Below, piece by piece: positions 56,501-64,000 of a DNA stretch of 64,000 bases; positions within the stretch are counted from its first letter, which is position 1; each line of letters starts with the position of its first letter. The notes beneath the pieces were generated by a model. It was given only the letters and a program-made list of their open reading frames with translations, made no database searches and was not told where the DNA came from. The stretch spans positions 2,480,501 through 2,544,500 of the forward strand of contig NZ_CP040094.1 of the NCBI RefSeq assembly GCF_013343235.1. Direction: 5' to 3'. Both the position numbers and the translations under genes were made by a program. This DNA comes from Nostoc sp. TCL240-02. GTDB lineage: Bacteria > Cyanobacteriota > Cyanobacteriia > Cyanobacteriales > Nostocaceae.

Positions 56501-56911
56501 GTTGAGGGTTTGCAGGTTGGTGAGTTGTCCAATTTCCGATGGCAGACTGCTCAGTTCAGTCAAGCCGAGTTTGAGAGTTTGCAGGTTAGTGAGTTGAAAA
56601 AATTCCGATGGCAGACTGCTCAGTTGATTCAAGTCGAGGTGGAGGGATTGCAGGTTGGTGAGTTGTCCAAATTCCGGTGGCAGACTGCTCAGTCGATTAC
56701 TGTCGAGATTGAGCGTTTGCAAGTTTGTTAGTTGTCCAAATTCCGGTGGCAGACTGCTCAGTTGATTACTGCGGAGGTTGAGCGTTTGCAAGTCTGTTAG
56801 TTGTCCAATTTCTGCTGGCAGCGTTGTTAAGCCTTTGCCAGAAAGGTCTAATTCTGTCACCTTGTCTCTGACAGCTTGTTCAATAATTTGCAGCAGTTCT
56901 TCGTTAGTCAT
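53540..56911 (-). CDS. LRR-Roc-COR protein with a different C-terminal TIR domain
   Basis: 1123 residues, a tandem paralogue of the protein at 49906-53286. About 17 leucine-rich repeats (SSLPSEIGQLTNLQxLxL, about 15-395); Roc domain with GEGGAGKSSLAKK, DFGGQEIYH and IIKNEK; COR region; TIR domain (about 945-1030; IFISYAWGGESEQFVNKL, then ISDKYLKSPNCMFELVQI with the candidate catalytic Glu) and a 90-residue helical tail. The Roc-COR parts of the two proteins are closely similar, whereas LRR sequence and TIR class differ, so they probably sense different signals and use different effectors. The regions upstream of both genes are related (see findings). Start ATG 56911. Confidence 0.9.
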   Translation of the reverse strand: MTNEELLQIIEQAVRDKVTELDLSGKGLTTLPAEIGQLTDLQTLNLRSNQLSSLPPEFGQLTNLQTLNLDSNRLSSLPPEFGQLTNLQSLHLDLNQLSSLPSEFFQLTNLQTLKLGLTELSSLPSEIGQLTNLQTLNLTSNQLKSLPPEIGQLTKLQTLDLTRSHLSSLPPEFGKLTKLQSLDLSRNNLRSLPEEFGQLTKLQSLNLCRNNLSSLPSEIGQLTNLQYLNLYNNQLSSLPEEIGQLTNLQYLNLYNNQLSSLPSEIGQLANLQFLYLSDNQLSNLPEEIGQLTNLESLGLHDNQLSSLPTKIVQLTNLESLGLGDNQLNSLPSEIVQLTNLQTLYLSDNQLSSLPSEIVQLTNLQFLYLRNNQLSSLPSEIVQLPNLKNLDLRRNPVPIPPEILGPKDLRQNPGDVSEILDFYFRVQDPTETEPFYEAKFLIIGEGGAGKSSLAKKIKNENYKLQPEEKSTEGIDVIRWDFTLPNGKDFRVNIWDFGGQEIYHQTHQFFLSKRSLYALVADTRTENTDFYWWLKVVELLSDKSPVFIIKNEKQDRQCVVDGGQLRGEFDNLKEILPTNLDTNRGLAEIKKAIQLYISNLDHVGTPLPKLWVRVRAALENNSRNYISVEEYFNLCRVNNLTDRKDMLRLSSYLHDLGVCLHFQDDSTLKHYVILKPEWGTTAVYKVLDNLTVNQNVGCFTKDDLEDIWKSSEYADMRDELLQLMIRFKLCYKIRDRRDNYIAPQLLSIEKAKYTWDDRNNLILRYTYTFMPKGILTRFIVETHPWIEQQKLVWKNGVVLNKDQTRAEIIEHYNQREIKIRVAGNRTKELMAVITHELEKIHNSYERLQYQTLVPCNCETCKNLSTPHSYSLDKLTKRLSDRRYQIECENSYEMVDVRRLIDDVMFQPDRADGEINPQVTPLQSELEQEKNELLTHRLADSKEIFISYAWGGESEQFVNKLDETLQAKGIKIIRDKRDLGYKGLIKAFMERIGRGKYAIAVISDKYLKSPNCMFELVQIAKNGEFYHRIFPIVLSDAQIYNPIARLQYIKHWEDKIKELDEGMRSVSAANLQGFREEIDQYTEIRNAIAELANLLKDMNTLTPDIHSKSEFEELLRAIALRLDEQI

Positions 56912-57263
56912 TTTGGGATTTTACAAAGGCTATGCCTGACGACGAGTTGCTGCTTGGACACGCAGCAGAGATATTGAGCTAATTAATAATGTAGCCTGTA
57001 TCAAGGATTGCATTGAGGCAAAGTGCGATCTTCCTGCGCCTCTACACTCGACCTCAAAACCTCACCATTCCACCTCTGAACAGTAATTGTCGAGTAAAAA
57101 GAGCGATCGCTCCACCTTTGAACACTGAACTGTCGAGGTTTGCTTGTCGCAAAATATCTAACTTTTTGTATTTGATTTTAAGATTGTTGTGTCATTCTAT
57201 GTAACTTAATGGCTATAGCTTTCTATATTGCCCAGCTTCTATCCCAAATTCCTATGTATAAAT
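56912..57263. other. Divergent intergenic region, related to 53305-53539
   Basis: 352 bp between the second Roco gene (minus) and the monooxygenase (plus). Its first 200 bp resemble the stretch upstream of the other Roco gene: ATATTGAGCTAATTAAT, GTATCAAG-GATTGCAT and ACTCGACCTC-AAAACCT-CACCATTCC have clear counterparts near 53350-53465. It contains a HIP1 site (GCGATCGC). Promoters for both flanking genes should lie here; none was identified with confidence. Confidence 0.5.
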
Positions 57264-58856
57264 ATGCCAGAAACTAAATCAACACCTCATACACATACAA
57301 ACATATCAACCAAAGCTGATAACTTACCTGCATCTGCGATCGCCTCTTCTAATCCTCAAGAAATCTACGATGTTGTAGTGATTGGCGCTGGGCCTGTTGG
57401 GTTAGCAACTGCCATTGGCTTACGTAAACGTGGAATTGAAAATATCCTTGTCATCGATCAAACTCGCGCCTTTCGTCAAATTGGACAAACAGTGGATCTT
57501 CTCCCCAATGGATTACAAGCTCTTAAATATTTAGATCCTAACGCTTACGAAGAAGTCAAAAAAACTGGACTTGGTTTATTGAGTTCCAAGCAGTCTAATG
57601 ACCAAAAAACTGTCAAACCTACTGAAGAGAATCAACCTCCAAAGACTTCACCCCACTGGATTTACAAAAACTTAAAGGGACAGATAATTAGGTCAACTTC
57701 GCTTAGTTTCGATGACTGGTTTAAAGATTATGGCGAGGGTCGAGTATCAATTTCTTGGTATAATTTGCAGACAACCCTCAGACAGCTACTTCCAGAAGAC
57801 CGAGTTAAAGCTAATCACCGTTGTATTAATGTGGTAAATGAGCCGGAAAAAGGTTGTGTCCGCATAGATTGTGTAGGTGATACCCAAATAGAAACCAACC
57901 CCTATGCCTATTGGACAGATGGGCAGAAGCATAACGATCCACAGCCCCAAAACCCAAATATTCCTCCCCAAGAATTAGCAACAAAATCCATTAGAGCTAA
58001 ACTAATTGTTGCAGCAGACGGAATTAATTCTACAGTTCGTAGGCTGCTTTACACAGATACTCAATATGATGATTTTGCCCGACCTGAATACTCTGGGTTT
58101 GCAGCTATATTGTGTAGGGAAATAGCTGAAGTACCAAAGGAACTATGGACAAAACTAAAAGAAGATTTCTTTCAAGAATCACCGCTTGTTACAATTACTA
58201 ATGATGAAATATCTGGCAATTCTGTTTGTATAAATAACATCAGAATAATTTTATATTACAGACCAACTGGTGAGCTAGGGTACATAATACATCTTGCTTT
58301 GCCTTTAGACTCATTGCAAGGAAAGTCAGAAAGTTCTTTAATTGACTTAGCTTTGCATGAGTTGGAAAAAGCAGGTTTTCCTGATACGCTCAAGCAATTA
58401 GTGCGTCTGTCTCCTCCTGCCAAAATGCAGCAGCGTCCATACTATATTCACCACGTGAGCATTTCAGATTCTTTACAAGTTTCTAACCCAACTGACCTCA
58501 ATATAGAAGCTAATCCTGGCACAAATCCACCAGCCTGGAGTCTAGGGCGAATCGTCTTAGTTGGCGATGCTGCACATGGAATGCCTCCCTTCATGGCTCA
58601 AGGAGCTAATCAAGGTTTGGAAGATGCGCTAATAGTTACAACACTCATCGCTAAAATTGCTGAGGATAATAACTGGGATAATCTGCAAGCTATAGCCAAA
58701 GCCTTCGAGAAATACGAACATCTTCGTCGTCCATTGATGGCATACGTCCAAGAGGCAACATTAAAGCGATCGCCCCACTCATCAGATAAAGAGTGGGAGA
58801 AGTTCAATCAACAGGTGTATCACCGCAATTTCGACCAAATAATAGAAGCGTTGTAG
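57264..58856 (+). CDS. FAD-dependent monooxygenase (group A, PHBH fold)
   Basis: 530 residues. Rossmann FAD motif VVVIGAGPVGLATAIGLRKRG (about 38-58), the DG motif AADGINSTVRRLL (about 252-264) and the GD motif GDAAHGMPPFMAQGANQGLED (about 434-454) are all present, so an NAD(P)H-dependent aromatic or related hydroxylase is expected. An extra hydrophilic stretch after GLGLLSSKQSNDQKT makes it longer than usual. The first ~30 residues are low-complexity (TPHTHTNISTKAD). I use ATG 57264 rather than the TTG at 57228, which would add 12 unusual residues. The ureohydrolase gene follows 86 bp downstream on the same strand. The substrate is unknown. Confidence 0.85.
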   Translation: MPETKSTPHTHTNISTKADNLPASAIASSNPQEIYDVVVIGAGPVGLATAIGLRKRGIENILVIDQTRAFRQIGQTVDLLPNGLQALKYLDPNAYEEVKKTGLGLLSSKQSNDQKTVKPTEENQPPKTSPHWIYKNLKGQIIRSTSLSFDDWFKDYGEGRVSISWYNLQTTLRQLLPEDRVKANHRCINVVNEPEKGCVRIDCVGDTQIETNPYAYWTDGQKHNDPQPQNPNIPPQELATKSIRAKLIVAADGINSTVRRLLYTDTQYDDFARPEYSGFAAILCREIAEVPKELWTKLKEDFFQESPLVTITNDEISGNSVCINNIRIILYYRPTGELGYIIHLALPLDSLQGKSESSLIDLALHELEKAGFPDTLKQLVRLSPPAKMQQRPYYIHHVSISDSLQVSNPTDLNIEANPGTNPPAWSLGRIVLVGDAAHGMPPFMAQGANQGLEDALIVTTLIAKIAEDNNWDNLQAIAKAFEKYEHLRRPLMAYVQEATLKRSPHSSDKEWEKFNQQVYHRNFDQIIEAL

Positions 58857-58942
58857 TTAACCGTCTGTGAAAAATTTTGATTACAATGCAGATGTCCACT
58901 AGGCGGCGTGCTGTCTATCCACGTAAATCCAGAAGATAATCG

Positions 58943-59986
58943 ATGAGTAATCAACTACAAGACTACAATCCTAGCGGCGTAGGTGAAATAAATGGCAACC
59001 TCTTAGGTTTGCCTTGCGATTATGAGTCTGCAAACCTGATTGTCTTTGGTGTGCCGTGGGAAGTCACTGTTTCTTATGGCGCAGGTACAGTTAATGGCCC
59101 TCAGCGAATTCTCGATGCTTCGACTCAACTAGATTTATTCGATGTTGATAACCCTAATGGTTGGAAGCAGGGAATTTTCATGGTGGAAATTCCCCAAGAT
59201 ATTTTAGAGAAGAATACATACTACCGCGCCTTGGCAGCAAAAATTATTGAGCGATTAGCCCAAGGAAAAGAACTCTCAGATACCCCAGATTTAACACCTG
59301 TTCTCACAGAAATTAATCAGGCTGGCCAACAGGTAAATCAATGGCTGTTTGAAAATTGTCAAGAAGCAATTAACAAGGGTAAGGGAGTCGCAGTTATTGG
59401 TGGAGATCACAGTTCACCGTTAGGTTATTTCCAAGCATTAGCGGCTAACTACGCCAACTATGGCATTTTGCACATTGATGCCCACGCAGATTTACGCGAT
59501 GCTTATGAGGGATTTGAGTTTTCCCATGCGTCGATTATGTTTAATGCAATGAAAATACCGCAAATTTCCAAGCTAGTACAAGTGGGTTTGCGTGATATTA
59601 GTCATGATGAAGTGCAAATGATAGACCAATCTGATAGTCGCATTATTGCATATTACGACCCAGCCATTAAACAAAAGCTTTACTCTGGAACAACTTGGCT
59701 TGATTTATGCCGAGAAATTATCAGTCATTTACCTGAGTATGTTTACATTAGCTTTGATGTCGATGGTTTAGATCCAAAACTCTGTCCTAGTACAGGTACT
59801 CCTGTTCCGGGTGGGCTGGAATTAGAGCAAACATTTTGTCTGTTCCGGGAATTAGTCAAGAGTGGTAGAAAAATTATTGGCTTTGATATCTGTGAAGTCG
59901 GTGATGCTGAGTGGGATGGTAATGTTGGAGCGCGGGTAGTTTACAAGCTGGCAAATTTGATGGATTTGTCAAAACAGAATTTGTAA
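58943..59986 (+). CDS. Ureohydrolase family enzyme (agmatinase/arginase-like)
   Basis: 347 residues with all binuclear-manganese motifs: GGDHS (153-157), HIDAHADLRD (about 177-186) and SFDVDGLDP (about 269-277). The family hydrolyses guanidino compounds to urea plus an amine (agmatine, arginine, guanidinobutyrate, guanidine and others). Substrate cannot be assigned from the motifs; cyanobacterial members are often annotated SpeB, but some are guanidine hydrolases. The N-terminal ~130 residues with an insertion around 90-120 are longer than in compact agmatinases. The gene may be co-transcribed with the upstream monooxygenase. It ends before a candidate terminator at 60009-60038. Confidence 0.87.
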   Translation: MSNQLQDYNPSGVGEINGNLLGLPCDYESANLIVFGVPWEVTVSYGAGTVNGPQRILDASTQLDLFDVDNPNGWKQGIFMVEIPQDILEKNTYYRALAAKIIERLAQGKELSDTPDLTPVLTEINQAGQQVNQWLFENCQEAINKGKGVAVIGGDHSSPLGYFQALAANYANYGILHIDAHADLRDAYEGFEFSHASIMFNAMKIPQISKLVQVGLRDISHDEVQMIDQSDSRIIAYYDPAIKQKLYSGTTWLDLCREIISHLPEYVYISFDVDGLDPKLCPSTGTPVPGGLELEQTFCLFRELVKSGRKIIGFDICEVGDAEWDGNVGARVVYKLANLMDLSKQNL

Positions 59987-60008
59987 TTGTTGAGTTACTA
60001 AAATCATT

Positions 60009-60038
60009 CGACTGAGACGTTCTGCGATCGCTCAGTCG
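60009..60038. terminator. Candidate bidirectional terminator hairpin
   Basis: CGACTGAG-N14-CTCAGTCG, perfect 8-bp arms, 22 bases after the ureohydrolase stop and between convergent genes. The loop contains a HIP1-like GCGATCG. The T-run is poor, so this is tentative. Confidence 0.4.
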
Positions 60039-60138
60039 TTACCTATTACCTCTTGCCTTCCCACACTGCGCGAACAAAAATCAAAGCGGATTCCTATATA
60101 AAATTGTTTGATTAACCTTGCTCTACTATTTAAGAATT

Positions 60139-60561
60139 TTAAGATAAAGAATAGCCCGTTGCTTTGTGAACGTATTGCACAACTTTTTGATATGATTCTG
60201 GATTACTCACAGGATTAATGATGATGGGGATAGTTCCATCTGGCAACCAAAAAGTTATCCTACCATTCGGTTCATGACAAAAGGAACTAATACAGTTGAG
60301 ATTAATTACATATTCGTTTTTTTCGTAAAGGATTTTCACCCAGTGGGCATGATCTAATTCTAAACTTGTCACGCATTCTAAATAATCGAGAATCTTTTGA
60401 TAATCTTCTAGGTTACTTTGTGGATTAATGACTATTGGAATGGCACTATCGGGTAGCCAAAAAGTAACCCTGCCATTCACTTCATAACAAAAAGCATGGA
60501 CACGTTCAAAATTCACTACATATTCTCTCCTCTCGTAAAGGATTTTCACCCAGTACGCCAC
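60139..60561 (-). CDS. Hypothetical protein made of two tandem ~65-residue repeats
   Basis: 140 residues. Two homologous halves: (Y/H)WVKILYE(R/K)xEYV(V/I)N, then F(C)(Y/H)E-NGR(V/I)TFWLPD-(S/T)IPI(V/I)INP-SN-(E)(D/S)YQK, at residues 2-66 and 71-138. I do not recognise the family. There is no signal peptide or membrane segment; it is probably a small soluble cytoplasmic protein. The start is GTG 60561 with GAGGAG eight bases upstream; an ATG at 60566 is out of frame. The gene lies between the ureohydrolase (convergent) and pyrG (same strand). Confidence 0.75.
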   Translation of the reverse strand: MAYWVKILYERREYVVNFERVHAFCYEVNGRVTFWLPDSAIPIVINPQSNLEDYQKILDYLECVTSLELDHAHWVKILYEKNEYVINLNCISSFCHEPNGRITFWLPDGTIPIIINPVSNPESYQKVVQYVHKATGYSLS

Positions 60562-60685
60562 AACATCTCCTCAAGTCCGAAATTTACGAATGATGCACCC
60601 TGAATGTCCCAGTCTACTGAAGCCTTAAGTTTATGTTGCTGTGTACCAATTCAAAATCAAATTAATTTGTTTGAATTATGAATTG

Positions 60686-62347
<1,662 letters not shown>

Positions 62348-62407
62348 CTAAAAATACATCCCGTCATTGTGCCACAGTTATTGTGGTGTAATCTTCTATG
62401 ATTTGCT

Positions 62408-64000
62408 GTGAAAAACCTTTTAGGATTAGTAATATTAGGCTGTATTCTCACATCCTCCGTAGCTTTGGCAGAGCCATCTCTTATAGTCGTTTTTCCTGAG
62501 ACAAACTACCAGACGAGTTCCCAAAAAATCTTTTTTCTGGGGACTGCACCACCAGATGGTGAGGTTTTGATCAATAGTAAGCCAATTAACCGCAGCAAAG
62601 CTGGTCATTTTTCCCCTAGTTTCCCCTTGCAGTTGGGAGAGAATCTTTTTACTGTGCGTCGCCAGAATCAAGAACTTAAGATTAAGGTGATAAGGGTTAA
62701 CACTAGTCCTGAACTACCACAGGGGGTAGCCTTTGCTAAAGATTCCTTGACTCCCGCAGCTGATATTGCCAGACTACCAGGAGAACTAATTTGTTTTAGT
62801 GCGTTAGCGAAGCTTCCCGAAGGGGTCGCACCCCCTAACGCCAATGTCTCTGTAACCCTGGCTAATCAAACGATTACCCTTTTACCTCAACCTCAACAGG
62901 CACAACTACCAAGTAATTTGGCAGCTCTGACAGGGCAAAATCAGCCTTATGCCCAGTCTAGCGTAGGCAATTATAAAGGTTGCACCACAGTGGCTACAGC
63001 CGCCGATCTGGGAAAACCTCAGTTTCAACTAACACTCAATGGCAAGACGATAACTCAACCAGGGACTGGTAAAATTCAAATCCTTTCAAGAGCAGAGTTG
63101 CCGGTTTCTGAGGTTACAGTAGAGTCAGGCGTTGCTCGCACTGGCCCAAGCACCGATTATTCTCGACTCACACCACTGCCTAAAGGCACACGCGCAACAG
63201 TAACAGGTAAGGAAGGTGAATGGTTGCGCCTAGACTATGGCGCTTGGATTAATAGTCAGGAAACTCGCATTCTACCTGGTGCAATTCCGCCACAGACAAT
63301 AATTCGCAGTGTCGGATACCGTCAACTCCCTGGTGCGACAGAGATATTTTTCCCCTTACAAGTTCCCATACCTGTGAGCGTGCAGCAAAGTGAGAAAGCT
63401 CTCGCTCTCACTCTCTACAATACTACTGCCCAAACGGACATTATTCGCCTGGATGATGACCCTCTAATTTCTCGCCTAGATTGGCAACAGGAGGCTCCAG
63501 AACAAGTAAAATACACCTTTAACCTCAAAAAAGCTCAACAGTGGGGATATAAGCTGAGATACGACGGTACAACCCTGGTTTTGGCTTTGCGTCATCCGCC
63601 TAATATTGGGAACACAAGACGCAAGCTTTTAGCTAATCTCAAGATTGTACTCGATCCAGGGCATGGCGGTAAAGAATCTGGTGCCAGTGGCCCAACTGGA
63701 TATTTAGAAAAAGATGTGAATTTGGTGGTATCTAAGTTGCTGCGGGACGATTTGGTGAAGCGAGGAGCAACGGTAGTGATGACGCGGGAGGACGATAAGG
63801 AAGTTTCTCTAGCAGAACGTCAGGCAATTATTAGTAAAGAAGAACCTGCGATCGCTATTTCCATACATCACAACTCCTTACCCGATGATGGCGATGCCGA
63901 AAAAACCAAGGGATTTGCTGCTTTTTGGTATCAACCCCAAGCCCACAGCCTGGCAATATTTTTACAGAGCTATGTTGTTAAAAAACTCGGCAAACCTTCT
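62408..64000 (+). CDS. N-acetylmuramoyl-L-alanine amidase (Amidase_3), partial at right edge
   Basis: 531 codons visible, open at the window end. GTG start (62408-62410), signal peptide KNLLGLVILGCILTSSVALA, then beta-rich domains. A bacterial SH3-like unit lies at about residues 243-286 (RTGPSTDYSRLTPLPKG, ending GAWINSQETRI). The amidase domain begins about residue 413 with the Zn motifs VLDPGHGGKESGA and, later, YLEKDVNL (Glu) and SIHHN (His). This is the AmiC-type cell-wall hydrolase that cleaves septal peptidoglycan and, in heterocystous species, drills septal nanopores. The region also carries an in-frame genomic repeat (62801-62842). It is divergent from pyrG with an 84-bp gap. Confidence 0.92.
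   Translation, partial: MKNLLGLVILGCILTSSVALAEPSLIVVFPETNYQTSSQKIFFLGTAPPDGEVLINSKPINRSKAGHFSPSFPLQLGENLFTVRRQNQELKIKVIRVNTSPELPQGVAFAKDSLTPAADIARLPGELICFSALAKLPEGVAPPNANVSVTLANQTITLLPQPQQAQLPSNLAALTGQNQPYAQSSVGNYKGCTTVATAADLGKPQFQLTLNGKTITQPGTGKIQILSRAELPVSEVTVESGVARTGPSTDYSRLTPLPKGTRATVTGKEGEWLRLDYGAWINSQETRILPGAIPPQTIIRSVGYRQLPGATEIFFPLQVPIPVSVQQSEKALALTLYNTTAQTDIIRLDDDPLISRLDWQQEAPEQVKYTFNLKKAQQWGYKLRYDGTTLVLALRHPPNIGNTRRKLLANLKIVLDPGHGGKESGASGPTGYLEKDVNLVVSKLLRDDLVKRGATVVMTREDDKEVSLAERQAIISKEEPAIAISIHHNSLPDDGDAEKTKGFAAFWYQPQAHSLAIFLQSYVVKKLGKPS
62801..62842. repeat. In-frame interspersed repeat with terminal inverted repeats in amidase gene
   Basis: GCGTTAG...CTAACGC (62801-62807 and 62834-62840) enclosing an inner GGGGTCGCACCCC hairpin. 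It is translated as SALAKLPEGVAPPNANV inside the amidase. GCGTTAGCGAAGC-type units are abundant between genes in Nostoc-like genomes. Confidence 0.75.

Noticed and set aside
55750..56860. Second series of direct repeats resembling an array
   Set aside because: Also LRR-coding units in the 53540-56911 gene.
62435..62671. 78-residue ORF on the minus strand
   Set aside because: It lies antisense to the start of the amidase, overlaps its signal peptide and has no recognisable features.

Overview
The window looks like chromosomal DNA of a filamentous, probably heterocyst-forming cyanobacterium (Nostocales). The evidence is the frequent HIP1 octamer GCGATCGC, dense short tandem repeats typical of Nostoc-like genomes (GGGGACT, TTTTGAA, ATGACTA types), a DevA-like ABC ATPase, Roco/LRR proteins and RTX-type proteins. 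No rRNA, tRNA, CRISPR array or transposase gene was found.

Positions 1-43560 (all minus strand) are one long, apparently co-transcribed type I cis-AT polyketide synthase cluster, read from high to low coordinates and cut by the left window edge. In order of transcription: a stand-alone AprA/SxtA-like methyltransferase (41803-43560); PKS KS-AT-KR-ACP (37024-41706); a two-helix membrane protein (36752-37003); a type II thioesterase (35821-36588); a free ACP (35575-35805); a 2-oxoacid-dehydrogenase-like E1 alpha, E1 beta and lipoyl-bearing E2 (32477-35554); PKS KS-AT-DH-KR*-ACP whose KR has lost its dinucleotide-binding glycines (26601-32402); PKS KS-AT-KR-ACP-KS-AT* whose last AT lacks its catalytic serine and has no ACP after it (19543-26604); an HMG-CoA-synthase beta-branching cassette HMGS-ECH1-ECH2-ACP (16394-19555); PKS KS-AT-ACP-KS-AT-DH-KR-ACP (7722-16298); PKS KS-AT-KR-ACP (3037-7683); and the start of PKS KS-AT-DH (1-2986). 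No ER, NRPS or terminal TE domain is visible, so the release step lies beyond the left edge.

A working model is that the E1/E2 pair makes an acyl group by decarboxylating a 2-oxo substrate and hands it to the free ACP, as a starter or as the donor for beta-branching. HMGS, ECH1 and ECH2 then place a carbon branch on a beta-keto intermediate. The usual KS-like malonyl-ACP decarboxylase of such cassettes is not seen, so the E1/E2/ACP set might supply acetyl- (or another acyl-) ACP instead. This is inference. A second striking feature is that short genomic repeats that normally sit between genes are inserted in frame at the KS-AT linker of seven of the eight modules, and at several other inter-domain linkers.

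Positions 43561-44583 are an AT-rich gap without genes. Next come an RTX-repeat protein and a DevA-like ABC ATPase (plus strand), with a 44-bp palindrome in front of the ATPase. A large sensor histidine kinase follows (46921-49575, minus) whose phospho-acceptor histidine is replaced by glutamine. Two tandem LRR-Roc-COR-TIR proteins (49906-56911, minus) follow, probably NLR-like immune proteins, with related upstream regions but different TIR domains. The right end holds an FAD monooxygenase, an agmatinase-family ureohydrolase, a small two-repeat hypothetical protein, CTP synthase (pyrG) and the beginning of a cell-wall amidase.
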